Below are positions 16,348 to 24,366 of a DNA stretch of 64,000 nucleotides, piece after piece. Position 1 is the stretch's first letter. Each line of letters starts with the position of its first letter. Source of the DNA: Granulicella cerasi. Its GTDB lineage: Bacteria; Acidobacteriota; Terriglobia; Terriglobales; Acidobacteriaceae. The notes under the pieces were generated by a model. That model did not search any database and was not told the origin of the DNA. It worked only from the letters and a program-made list of their open reading frames with translations. The stretch lies in assembly GCF_025685575.1 (NCBI RefSeq), contig NZ_JAGSYD010000001.1:561852-625851 (forward strand). The letters are read 5' to 3'. Position numbers and translations under genes: made by a program.

Positions 16348-16637
16348 CGAGTCACCCCTTCCGCCGCGGCCGCATCCGGCCCCGCTCCACATCCCGGTCG
16401 GCCTCCGCCCGCGCGAGCGCTCGTCCTGCCCACGCGCCACGTCCCCGACCCCTTCTTCCTTCCGCGCGTGCTCCTCGCCACCGGAGCTGGAAACTCCTTC
16501 AGCCACGTCACGCACGGTCTGCAATATCGCCGCGCCCCTTCGCCCGCAACAGGACGAAGCCACAGCGATCCGCAGCTCTCACAGACCTTCAACTCCACGG
16601 TCTGCGCCGGTTTCTTCAAAACGCAAAAGTCCTTCAT
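16344..16637 (-). CDS. Small zinc-ribbon protein
   Basis: This 97-residue protein has two Cys pairs, CESCG and YCRPC, spaced about 18 residues apart, forming a probable zinc ribbon, followed by a basic, Arg/Gly-rich tail that may bind nucleic acid. The ATG at 16637 has GGAG 7 nt upstream. The stop overlaps the sigma-like start, so the pair is co-translated. It could be a partner of the sigma-like protein. No exact family is recognised. Confidence 0.65.
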   Translation of the reverse strand: MKDFCVLKKPAQTVELKVCESCGSLWLRPVAGEGARRYCRPCVTWLKEFPAPVARSTRGRKKGSGTWRVGRTSARAGGGRPGCGAGPDAAAAEGVTR

Positions 16638-17494
16638 CTCACTTCTCCAGGGTTTGCTGCTATGTCCCCGGCGAGCCTCAGCTATCAGCGGTCGAATAGG
16701 GCTCGCTCGGCTGCTTGGGCGAACCCCTCGGGTTCGCACTCCCAAATAAAGTCCAGAGAGCTGGGTGACCAAGCCCCATGCTACTGGCAGCCAGTGTGCA
16801 CCCCATCATTCGCTTGGCTCACGCAGAAAATCCCCCGTTTTCGGCTGTCCCAAAATGGCGCAACCGCTAGGGGAGTTTCGTGGTTATAGGAATCGCGAAC
16901 CCCACATGTCAACAGACCTTGGTGGAAACTCCTAAGTAATTGCAAAGAAAGAAATTAGAATCGCTTCGCCGTACAATGCGGCGAGCCTCGTCCACAACAT
17001 TCGCCACGCCTTCGCTATGCACTAAATCATGGCTAATGCGTCACTTAGCAGCCGTTCCTATTCCGGAAAAAGCCACGTGAAACCCTGCAGTTGCCTAGCC
17101 AAAATATTTCGCCTTATTTTCGCTTTGCAGCAAGCTTCTTCATCACGATTTCGCCGAAACCCTTACAGCCAAAAGAGATTCCCGCTGACCCATATCTCTC
17201 GGGTCTTCGTCGAGGGAGGGCTGTCGAATATCGTCCTGTGTGCGCGATAAAAGGCCGACCCGGCAAGTGTTGCGTCCCACCCCTTTGGCAAGCCCTACTG
17301 CTTGCACAAATGCACCAAAGTCCCTTGTGAAAATCGCTAAAATAGCCACTTCCGGCACCCAGATCGGCCCTGACCGCAAACCATCGGTCTACCTTCCGGC
17401 ACCGACACCAACCGCGGCCTCGAACATCCTGCATGTCATCCCCACAGGAAGATATGCGTCCGTCCGACCCTATTTGCCACTAGCAAAACCGCTC

Positions 17495-17529
17495 GGGTGC
17501 CCCAGGTCTCGCCTTTGAGCCCTGGGTTT
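17495..17529 (+). repeat. CCAGGTCTCGC palindromic repeat, copy B
   Basis: This copy has the GGTGCCCCAGGTCTCGC half followed by a slightly decayed second half (GAGCCCTGGG instead of GAGACCTGG). It lies beyond the 3' end of mltG. Confidence 0.7.
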
Positions 17530-17540
17530 CCACCGAAATC

Positions 17541-17573
17541 CAAAGCAAAACGGCCGGGCCAAAGCCCGACCGT
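17541..17573 (-). terminator. Terminator of mltG
   Basis: A 10-bp stem (17550-17559 with 17564-17573, one G-T pair) is followed on the minus strand by TTTTGCTTT. It lies 22 nt beyond the mltG stop. Confidence 0.8.
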
Positions 17574-17594
17574 CTGCGTTTCCCGCGAAAAATC

Positions 17595-18569
17595 TTATTT
17601 CCCGCCGGCCGCCCGATACGCCGCCACGTTCTGCGTATGCTCCGCCAGCGTCCGCGCGAAGGTCGTGTTCCCGCGCGCGTCGGCGACAAAGTACAAATAG
17701 TCGCTCTTGAGCGGATGCATCGCCGCCTGCAGCGCCGCCACACCGGGGTTGCAGATCGGTCCCGGTGGCAGCCCCGCATGGGTGTAGGTGTTATACGTCG
17801 AGTCCGAGTGCAGCTCGCTCTGATGAATCACGCCCGTCCACGTCCCGCGCAACTCGCTGGCATACGCCACCGCCGGGTCGGTCTGCAGCGGCATCCCCAA
17901 CGCCAGTCGGTTCTCAAACACCCCAGCCACAGCCGCCCGCTCGCTTGGAATATGCACCTCGCGCTCGACCAGCGAAGCCATCGTCACCACACGCGGAGCG
18001 TCCCGCGGCTCCACGCCCAACTTCGCGGCCATCTGCCCAAACCGCTTCACCATCGCTGCAATCATATCCACGGCGGTCGCTTTCCGGCTGAACTTGTAAG
18101 TGTCAGGAAACAAATAGCCTTCGACAGAGGCGGCCATCGGATTCCAGCGCTTCACCAGTTCGGGATGCTGTAGTTCCGCGGCCAGGAACTCCTTTTCCGA
18201 AAGCAGCCCGGCATCGCCCACGGCCTTCGCCACCTGGAAGATGTCATAGCCCTCGGGAATCACCACGGTCTTCGTATAGACGTCGCCCTTGCGCAGCCGC
18301 GCATAGACCTCCGTCATCGGCGCCGGGTGGTCGAAGCGGTACTCGCCCGCCTTCAGCGTGCCGCCCCTGTACTTCTTCAACGCGGCAAACAGCACGCCGC
18401 TGCGGATCACGCCAGCTTTCCGTAGCGCGTCGCCGATACCTTCAGTGTTGGTGCCCGGTGCAATCTCCACAAAGGTCTCGCTGGAGGGGCCATACGGGGT
18501 TACAGCCAGCCAGCCAGCACCGGCCACCGCTACCAGAACGAAAACGACAATCCACCCAAGCCAACGCAC
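17595..18569 (-). CDS. mltG: Endolytic murein transglycosylase MltG
   Basis: This 324-residue inner-membrane enzyme cleaves nascent peptidoglycan strands and helps set glycan length. One N-terminal membrane helix (WIVVFVLVAVAGAGWLAV) is followed by a LysM-like part (TVVIPEGYDIFQVAKAV) and the YceG catalytic domain with VEGYLFPDTYKF. The catalytic Glu is E202 in MASLVEREV, and the HAGLPPGPICNPG segment is typical of the family. The GTG at 18569 was chosen because it gives a short N-terminus before the membrane helix and has AGGA upstream; a longer frame begins at 18629. Confidence 0.92.
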   Translation of the reverse strand: MRWLGWIVVFVLVAVAGAGWLAVTPYGPSSETFVEIAPGTNTEGIGDALRKAGVIRSGVLFAALKKYRGGTLKAGEYRFDHPAPMTEVYARLRKGDVYTKTVVIPEGYDIFQVAKAVGDAGLLSEKEFLAAELQHPELVKRWNPMAASVEGYLFPDTYKFSRKATAVDMIAAMVKRFGQMAAKLGVEPRDAPRVVTMASLVEREVHIPSERAAVAGVFENRLALGMPLQTDPAVAYASELRGTWTGVIHQSELHSDSTYNTYTHAGLPPGPICNPGVAALQAAMHPLKSDYLYFVADARGNTTFARTLAEHTQNVAAYRAAGGK

Positions 18570-18821
18570 ATCCTGATCGTAAATCGCCCAGATGGTGCAT
18601 CGTGAACCATCTACGGCACATCCCATCACCGTTCAATGCAGAATCTTGCCGTTCGCTGCATGACCGAAGACAGCCCTCGTCCACAGTTTTACTTTTGAAC
18701 GTGGAGCTATCCCGGTCGACGCGGACCCGGGGCAGCAAGACCCCGTACCGCGCGATGTACTTCTCGGGCCACGATGCAATCGTTTAGTCTGAGAACCTAA
18801 CATTTAGGAGAATCCAGAACG

Positions 18822-20924
18822 ATGTCTAAGGTAACCAAGCTCGTAGAAAAGGGCGTAGTGCTCACGGCCAAGGCCGGCTGGGCCGTGTTCGACAAGATCA
18901 ACTCGATCAGCCCGAACAAGAGCTTCACCCCCAAGTGGTCCGACAAGCCCCTCCTCAAGAGCTACCAGAAGGAGAAGCCGCCCCTCGGTTGGCCGCGTAC
19001 TACGGACTCGCTCTGCCCGCGCTGCGTGCCGGAGATCCGCCAGCAGATCCTCGACGGCAAGCTGCCGCACGAAGTTCTTCTCAACGAGAAGGTCGGCGAA
19101 ATCAAGGCTCAGATCATCGAGCGCGATGGCCAGATCCTCATGGTCAAGGATTGCCCGATTCACGGTCACTTCGAGGACGTTATGTCCATCGATCCGCCGA
19201 TGATGAAGCATCTCGAAGACGTTTTCCCGGGCCGCGACATCCGCGCCCACAACGATGAGAAGCTCCACAACCACGGCACGTCGACCGTCACCCACGGCCG
19301 CGGCTCGGTGCTCACCATCGATCTCACCAACCGTTGCAACATGATGTGCGATCCCTGCTTCATGGACGCCAACCAGGTTGGCTTCGTCCACGAACTCACG
19401 TGGGACGAGATCAAGACCATGCTCGACAACGCGATCACCATCAAGCCGCGTCGTCAGATGTCCGTGCAGTTCTCGGGCGGTGAGCCCACCCTGTCGCCGT
19501 ACTTCCTCGACGCCGTCGCTTACGCGCGTAAGGTTGGCTACAACTCGGTGCAGGCTGCAACCAACGGCATCGAATTCGCAAAGTCGGCGGAGTTCGCTCG
19601 CGCTGCGGCTGAAGCCGGTCTGCGCTACGCTTACCTCCAGTTCGACGGCATCGGCAACGCTGCCAACTCGCACCGTAAGGTGGGCAACTCGTTCGACGTG
19701 AAGCTGCAGGCGATCCACAACCTGCACGCTGCCGGTGTGGACATCGTTCCCGTCACCTGCATCATCAACGGCATCAACAACGAGCAGGTTGGCCGCATCA
19801 TCGAGTTCGCGCTCGACAACCCGAAGAAGATCAACTTCCTCTCGTTCCAGCCGGTATCGTTCACCGGTCGTGACGAAGCCGTCTCCGACGAGCGTCGCCA
19901 CGCACAGCGCTACACCCTCTCGCATCTCGCGCACGACGTCCGCACCCAGACGGGTCTCGGCGAATCGACCCGCGACTGGTTCCCGATCTCGTTCATGTCG
20001 ACCTTCTCTGACTGGGCCGATCTGGTTCACGGACCGGAGCACGAGTGGGGCCAGCTCTCCTGCGGTTGCCACCCGAACTGCGGTATCGGCATGGCGCTCA
20101 TGATTGATAAGGAAACGAAGGAAGCTGTGCCCGTCACCGCGTTCCTGGACGCCGTGCAGCTCGCGAAGGACATTGCAAAGGTGAACGACGCGGCTCGTGG
20201 CAAGTTTGGCACGATCCTCGGCGCTTCGCTCGCGCTCATCCGCAACTACAAGCCTTCGATGGCTCCCAAGAACTTCAGCATCTTCGCCCTCCTCGAGAAG
20301 TTCGACAAGTGCTTCGGCGCGACCGGCCGCAACTACGGCAAGGTCACCGCGGATCGTACGATGGCGGACATCGAGAAGCGCCGCGGCGACCGTTGGAACT
20401 TCCTCTTCATCGCCGGCATGTGGTTCCAGGACCTCTTCAACTACGACTTCCGCCGCACCGAGCAGTGCATCATCCCGTACGCGACGCAGGAAGGCGAAAT
20501 CTCCTTCTGCGCATACAACACGGGTATCGGCTGGCGCAACATCATCGAGAAGATGCACATGACGTCGACCCTCACCAAGTGGTACGAGGAGCACGGCCGT
20601 CACGAGATCTTCGCCGGTGGTAAGAAGGTTTCGCTCGACAAGCAGGACAAGTACGACCTGAAGTTGAACGATGCTCACGTGAACTCGGCTGCGAACGACA
20701 CGTTCGACAAGCTCGGCATTGCGAAGAATGCGCGCGAAGAAAAGATCCGCGCACGCGACGCGAAGCTCAAGCAGGATGCCGAGAACGCCCGCATGGCGAA
20801 GCTCTACCGCAAGGAAATTCTGAAGGAGCAGGAGCAGCCTGGCTTCATCGCCCTCGGCGAAATCAAGGCCGCCCCGGCACCCGCCGCCAAGCAGGAAGAG
20901 AACGACCTCGTCTCCGGCGACTAA
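18822..20924 (+). CDS. Radical SAM protein, tetraether/membrane-spanning lipid synthase-like
   Basis: This 700-residue radical SAM enzyme has the cluster motif C172-x3-C176-x2-C179 (TNRCNMMCDPCF) and FSGGEP at 218-222. Extra Cys residues at C65 and C68 (LCPRC) and C111 (DCPIHGHF), and later SCGCHPNCGIG and a pair at CIIPY and FCAYN, match the plan of the archaeal tetraether synthase (Tes) family, which joins two lipid tails carbon to carbon and holds several Fe-S sites. Acidobacteria make membrane-spanning iso-diabolic acid lipids, so a role in that step is a good inference, but exact substrate is not shown. AGGAG lies upstream of the ATG. The gene is monocistronic, with a strong terminator after it. 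The last 70 residues are charged and low in complexity. Confidence 0.75.
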   Translation: MSKVTKLVEKGVVLTAKAGWAVFDKINSISPNKSFTPKWSDKPLLKSYQKEKPPLGWPRTTDSLCPRCVPEIRQQILDGKLPHEVLLNEKVGEIKAQIIERDGQILMVKDCPIHGHFEDVMSIDPPMMKHLEDVFPGRDIRAHNDEKLHNHGTSTVTHGRGSVLTIDLTNRCNMMCDPCFMDANQVGFVHELTWDEIKTMLDNAITIKPRRQMSVQFSGGEPTLSPYFLDAVAYARKVGYNSVQAATNGIEFAKSAEFARAAAEAGLRYAYLQFDGIGNAANSHRKVGNSFDVKLQAIHNLHAAGVDIVPVTCIINGINNEQVGRIIEFALDNPKKINFLSFQPVSFTGRDEAVSDERRHAQRYTLSHLAHDVRTQTGLGESTRDWFPISFMSTFSDWADLVHGPEHEWGQLSCGCHPNCGIGMALMIDKETKEAVPVTAFLDAVQLAKDIAKVNDAARGKFGTILGASLALIRNYKPSMAPKNFSIFALLEKFDKCFGATGRNYGKVTADRTMADIEKRRGDRWNFLFIAGMWFQDLFNYDFRRTEQCIIPYATQEGEISFCAYNTGIGWRNIIEKMHMTSTLTKWYEEHGRHEIFAGGKKVSLDKQDKYDLKLNDAHVNSAANDTFDKLGIAKNAREEKIRARDAKLKQDAENARMAKLYRKEILKEQEQPGFIALGEIKAAPAPAAKQEENDLVSGD

Positions 20925-20940
20925 CTCCTCAGCAAAGTAG

Positions 20941-20979
20941 AAATATAAAGGCCACCCACATGGGTGGCCTTTATATTTT
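20941..20979. terminator. Terminator after the radical SAM gene
   Basis: A perfect stem of 17 bp (20941-20957 with 20962-20978) ends in TTTATATTTT. It lies just before the start of the next plus-strand gene at 20984, which therefore needs readthrough or starts within this sequence. Confidence 0.92.
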
Positions 20980-20983
20980 GGTA

Positions 20984-21313
20984 ATGCTCACCAACCCCAA
21001 GATCTTGGAGCTGATCGGTCGATACGGCGGCCCTACAGCCGTCGTGTTGTGGGTCGTTGCTCTTTTCAACTATCTGCTTGTGAAGCTGCCTGGCGATCCA
21101 CAAGCAAAAGAAAAGCGTATCGCCCGCAGCGCAATTGGTCTCTTTGTATTGGGTGGAATAGCTCTACTGACCCAGATGAAGCTCCCGAAGACTGTGAAAA
21201 CTACAGTTCAAATCACGCCCAGCAACAATATGAGCTGTGGCGCATTAAGTCCCAATGCTCCGAATAATAGCGGCAATATTTCGATCTCAGGAACGGTAGG
21301 TAACGAGAAGTGA
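20984..21313 (+). CDS. Small membrane protein of the AT-richer insertion
   Basis: This 109-residue protein has two predicted membrane helices (GGPTAVVLWVVALFNYLLV and SAIGLFVLGGIALLT). Its last 30 residues carry the motif NNMSCGALSPNAPNNSG followed by NISISG. The next protein carries a similar motif near its N-terminus. The G/C content is visibly lower than in the flanking genes, which supports recent transfer. The stop overlaps the next start as GTGA, so the two genes are coupled. The function is unknown; the paired motif suggests a joint envelope role. Confidence 0.65.
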   Translation: MLTNPKILELIGRYGGPTAVVLWVVALFNYLLVKLPGDPQAKEKRIARSAIGLFVLGGIALLTQMKLPKTVKTTVQITPSNNMSCGALSPNAPNNSGNISISGTVGNEK

Positions 21314-21978
21314 TTCGAGTATTACTACTAGCATTGCTGCTGTTGCCCGCAAGTGCTTTCGGGCAACAGATGAGTAAAAACAACTCGACGGGTGGTATTT
21401 GCAGTCCGTCATTACCGGACAATCATGGTTCGGTCACGATCAACTGTAGTGGTTTTTCTGACAAGCAACTGAAGCTCATCGACAAGTTTCTCAATCAGCT
21501 TTCCGCAAAGCAGGCAGAGGAGCAAGATATCCTCTTGCAAAAGATGAATACGATCCTCGAAGTCGTTCGTAGCACCGAAAGCGTCGTTAAGCCTCGCCGC
21601 TTGAGCAGGAGCGACATCATGAGACTACAACGTTCTGGTTTAAACGCATGTGCTCCAGTTGCGATAAGATTCGTCGTTCCGCCTGACGATCAAGAAGCTT
21701 CCGATCTCGCTGAAGAGTTTTCCAGTGTTCTCTCGCATCGGAATCTTGATTCGATGGTGATCTATCGTCAACTGCCACCGCGACAATCTGATTCTGACGT
21801 TTCAGTGAGCAACGGTCAACAGGGAGTTTGTCTTCGACAACTGATAACAGGCAATACGTTGAGCCTGACATTCGCGTATTACAACTCATCTATGACGGCG
21901 CCCAAGCAGGACGATCAACAACAGCCCATCGTGTTTTTCATTTATCCCAAAATAGTGAAGCCGGCCGCGGAAAAATGA
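21310..21978 (+). CDS. Secreted protein of the AT-richer insertion
   Basis: This 222-residue protein has a Sec signal peptide (MIRVLLLALLLLPASAFGQQ) and the motif GGICSPSLPDNHGSVTINCSG, related to that of the upstream protein. A coiled-coil stretch (about residues 50-90, DKQLKLIDKFLNQLSAKQ and on) and a C-terminal globular part with two more Cys follow. The GTG start overlaps the upstream stop. Its 3' end overlaps the convergent AraC gene by 37 bp. Similar GNVTI-type motifs occur in many bacterial secreted proteins of unknown function. Confidence 0.65.
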   Translation: MIRVLLLALLLLPASAFGQQMSKNNSTGGICSPSLPDNHGSVTINCSGFSDKQLKLIDKFLNQLSAKQAEEQDILLQKMNTILEVVRSTESVVKPRRLSRSDIMRLQRSGLNACAPVAIRFVVPPDDQEASDLAEEFSSVLSHRNLDSMVIYRQLPPRQSDSDVSVSNGQQGVCLRQLITGNTLSLTFAYYNSSMTAPKQDDQQQPIVFFIYPKIVKPAAEK

Positions 21979-22853
21979 GCTGGTGTTATACCCATCCGCT
22001 TCCGAAACGCCCTTACAAAGTTCGTATCCGAACTGAACCCAACCTCAGCGGCGATCTCCTTCACCGACATCCCACCCATTTTCAGCAGCCGCTTCGCGCG
22101 TTCGAGTCGCTGCTCCAGCACGTACTGATACGGCGTCTGCCCGGTGCTCGCGCGGAACTCGTGCGCGAAGTGCGACTCACTCATTTGTAGTTCTGCGGCA
22201 ACTTCCGCCAGCCGAAGATCGCGATGCAGGTTGTCAGTCATGAACTCCAGCGCTCGGCGTAGCTTCTGTTGCGAGAGCCGCCCCTGAAACGCCTTCAGTC
22301 CGCCATCGAACGAGCCGTAACTCCGCACCATAGCCTGCGTAAGCCCTGCCTCAAGCTGATCGACATAGAGCGCGCCCAGCGGAAAGCCATCCGTGGCCTC
22401 GCGGTGCATCTCTTGCACTACGCGCGCGAGCCCCGCATCACGCAGCGCCCAGCGGTTCGCAAAATCCACCTGCCGCACGCCAAGCTCCTCACTCACGCGC
22501 GCCAGCAACTCCGGCTTCACCGAAACCACCAGTCGCGACGACGCCTCCGTCCACCGCAGCCGATCGCGTGTTCCCGGAGCGAGCAGAATCATCGACCCTG
22601 GCGCGGTCCGCTCCACGCGATTGCGGCCGTCGTTCCACCACTCCATCTCCGGTGCGCCGGAAAGCTGGAGGTGCAGGCAAAGCTCATTGTGCTGGTGTTC
22701 AGGAATCTCGATCGCGCCAACGTCGTGGCGCTCGAGCAGCATGCCTCGCCACAGGGAAGCCGCTGCGGCCTTAAGCGCATGGGTATCCGGCAGCAGCGGG
22801 ACCAGGCGGTCACGCTGCCAAACCTGAATCCGATCCTGCGCTCGGCTGCTCAC
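21942..22853 (-). CDS. AraC family transcriptional regulator
   Basis: This 303-residue regulator has an N-terminal cupin-type ligand domain (EHQHNELCLHLQL) and a C-terminal AraC DNA-binding domain with two helix-turn-helix units (LAEVAAELQMSESHFAHEF and VKEIAAEVGFSSDTNFVRAF). The inducer and targets are unknown. The GTG at 22853 has AAGGCGA upstream. Its last codons overlap the 3' end of the AT-richer insertion, which may mark a junction. The divergently oriented 56-residue gene at 22962 could be a target. Confidence 0.88.
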   Translation of the reverse strand: MSSRAQDRIQVWQRDRLVPLLPDTHALKAAAASLWRGMLLERHDVGAIEIPEHQHNELCLHLQLSGAPEMEWWNDGRNRVERTAPGSMILLAPGTRDRLRWTEASSRLVVSVKPELLARVSEELGVRQVDFANRWALRDAGLARVVQEMHREATDGFPLGALYVDQLEAGLTQAMVRSYGSFDGGLKAFQGRLSQQKLRRALEFMTDNLHRDLRLAEVAAELQMSESHFAHEFRASTGQTPYQYVLEQRLERAKRLLKMGGMSVKEIAAEVGFSSDTNFVRAFRKRMGITPAHFSAAGFTILG

Positions 22854-22961
22854 TCGCCTTCATCCTCTCACTTCATTGGATGATTCCGCTTTGTCGCAGG
22901 AATTGCATATCCTCGCCGTCCGCTCGCGTGAACCTAAGAACAGCAGAGGAGGGAACACATC

Positions 22962-23132
22962 ATGCGCAAGGTCTCTGAGGTTGTCAGCGAAGGTTTCATT
23001 TGGGGCGTCGGCATTACCCGTCCGCGCGAAGGCGAGCAACGCCGCGCCGCACGTTACATCAGCTTCATTCTCGCGGGCTCCATCGCGCTCGCCGTCGGTG
23101 CGTTCTTCTTTCTCTCGCAGCGCATTTTCTAG
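22962..23132 (+). CDS. 56-residue single-pass membrane protein
   Basis: A short gene with a strong GAGGAGG ribosome site. The protein has a polar N-terminal part (MRKVSEVVSEGFIWGVGITR) and one C-terminal membrane helix (SFILAGSIALAVGAFFFL). It lies convergently with the nucleoside hydrolase gene with only 2 bp between the stop codons (TAGCGCTA). I do not recognise a family. Its length and ribosome site support a real gene. Confidence 0.7.
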   Translation: MRKVSEVVSEGFIWGVGITRPREGEQRRAARYISFILAGSIALAVGAFFFLSQRIF

Positions 23133-23134
23133 CG

Positions 23135-24184
23135 CTAGGAGAGCGCGCGAAACATCATCTCTTTGAACTTCTTCTCGTCCGCAGCCGCGCACACGGTCAC
23201 ATTCGGCGGCTGCTTCATCGTTCCCAGTTCATCGATGAGCATGGCGCCACGCGTCAACTCGCCTTGCGTCTCCACGTCGCAATAACGCGGCAGCAGCTCC
23301 ATCGCAATCGTCGGATCGATCACGATCGCTGTCGTGATCGCGTCGGGATGATTGGAGCCGTTCATCTTCTGATGTTCTTTGCAGTACACGCGCCGCACCT
23401 TGTTGATCTCCGTGAAGAACTTCGCCAACGGCGTACCCAGCTTCGCCACGCGCTCGTAGTCGGCATCCGTAAAGATCGAGCTATGCACGCTCACGTCGAA
23501 GCCCACCGTCGTGATCGGCACACCGGAGTGGAAGACGATCTTTGCCGCTTCAGGATCAACCCAGATGTTGTACGTCGCGACCGGCGTCACGTTGCCATAG
23601 AACTTATACGTGCCGCCCATGAACGTAATGCCTTGAATCAGCGGTGCAATCGAAGGCTTCCGCAGCAACAACAGCGCCACATTCGTCAGCGCTCCAATCG
23701 CGACGATGGTGATCTCATGCGGATGCGCCTCGATCAAGCGAATCATCGCATCGACAGCCCATTCCTCTTCCGGCTTCTGCTCGGGGTCAGGGAAGAAGCT
23801 GTTGCTCATGCCATCTTTGCCGTGCACGTAGGTCGCGTCGCCATGTATCGGCCGCAGCAGCGGTCGCGAGCTGCCGAGGAACACCGGCACCTTATGCGCA
23901 TTGCCCGAAACCTGCAGCGTATACAGCGCGTTCTTCGCTTCCTGATCGAACTCGACGTTGCCCACCACGATCGTGATGGCCTCGACCTTGATGGTCGGAG
24001 CCTTCATCGCCAGCAGGATCGCAGCAGCATCGTCCGTCGCCGTATCCGTGTCGAGAATGATGCGTCTGCGCCCCGCAGCCGGCTCTTCGCTGCGCATCTT
24101 CGCCAGCGCCGACACGGGTGCCAGGGCACTCGCCGAAGCCGTGCCCGCCATTGCCTGCAAGAACTGCCGTCGTGTCGCTTCCAT
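23135..24184 (-). CDS. Tat-exported nucleoside hydrolase
   Basis: This 349-residue inosine/uridine-preferring type nucleoside hydrolase cleaves the N-glycosidic bond of nucleosides. The Ca2+-binding N-terminal motif is DTDTATDD. A Tat signal (TRRQFLQAMAGTASASALAP) precedes it, so the enzyme acts outside the cytoplasm. The ATG at 24184 has GAGGGAG upstream; an open frame extends further but lacks support. Conserved segments include VAIGALTNVALLL and the GFDVSVHSSIF region. Periplasmic salvage of nucleosides is inferred. Confidence 0.85.
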   Translation of the reverse strand: MEATRRQFLQAMAGTASASALAPVSALAKMRSEEPAAGRRRIILDTDTATDDAAAILLAMKAPTIKVEAITIVVGNVEFDQEAKNALYTLQVSGNAHKVPVFLGSSRPLLRPIHGDATYVHGKDGMSNSFFPDPEQKPEEEWAVDAMIRLIEAHPHEITIVAIGALTNVALLLLRKPSIAPLIQGITFMGGTYKFYGNVTPVATYNIWVDPEAAKIVFHSGVPITTVGFDVSVHSSIFTDADYERVAKLGTPLAKFFTEINKVRRVYCKEHQKMNGSNHPDAITTAIVIDPTIAMELLPRYCDVETQGELTRGAMLIDELGTMKQPPNVTVCAAADEKKFKEMMFRALS

Positions 24185-24366
24185 CAGAGCTCCCTCGATG
24201 TTTTCTTCAGCATAGACTGCCACAGGCCCTGCGCGTATATCGACCGCTACTGACGCACAAGCCAACACCATTGCGTCGTCGCCGCATCCTCTGTGCGCAC
24301 GCTTGCATCCAAGCAACCAAGCGCCTTACCGACGGGCCCCCTAAAAATCTCTGCTGAAGGACTTCT

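Larger units (their letters stand above)
1..16637 (-). mobile_element. Prophage-like packaging and head module
   Basis: Terminase large subunit, portal, probable prohead protease, major capsid protein and head-tail connector lie in the usual tailed-phage order on the minus strand. A long tail-fibre-like protein and a zinc-ribbon/sigma-like gene pair lie upstream. The left side is cut by the window edge, so tail, lysis and integration genes cannot be judged. Cellular-type genes interrupt it at 12686-15104, which suggests an old or domesticated element rather than a clean recent prophage. The right limit is inferred from the last gene that fits the element and from the gene-poor stretch beyond it. 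Confidence 0.75.
16638..17594. other. Gene-poor stretch at the edge of the phage-like module
   Basis: About 950 bp without a convincing gene. Reading frames of 70-106 codons exist (for example 17029-17250) but lack ribosome sites and normal composition. The stretch holds a perfect 8-bp hairpin (GCGAACCC/GGGTTCGC near 16720), a hairpin around 16962-16990, a palindromic repeat (17495-17529) and a terminator (17541-17573). The middle part around 16900-17450 is AT-richer than the flanks. It should contain the promoter for the zinc-ribbon gene, but I cannot place it. Confidence 0.5.

Noticed and set aside
16700-16760. Hairpin with GGGTTCG that looks like a tRNA T-arm
   Set aside because: No acceptor stem, D-arm or anticodon arm could be formed around it.
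17029-17250. 73-codon open frame in the gene-poor stretch
   Set aside because: No ribosome site, odd composition and no recognisable pattern.
18804-20678. Long open frame antisense to the radical SAM gene
   Set aside because: It is a mirror of high-GC codon bias in the opposite strand; the plus-strand protein has clear motifs and a ribosome site.
22860-23192. 110-codon minus-strand frame opposite the 56-residue gene
   Set aside because: The plus-strand gene has a GAGGAGG site and a clear membrane helix; the minus frame is a charged shadow.
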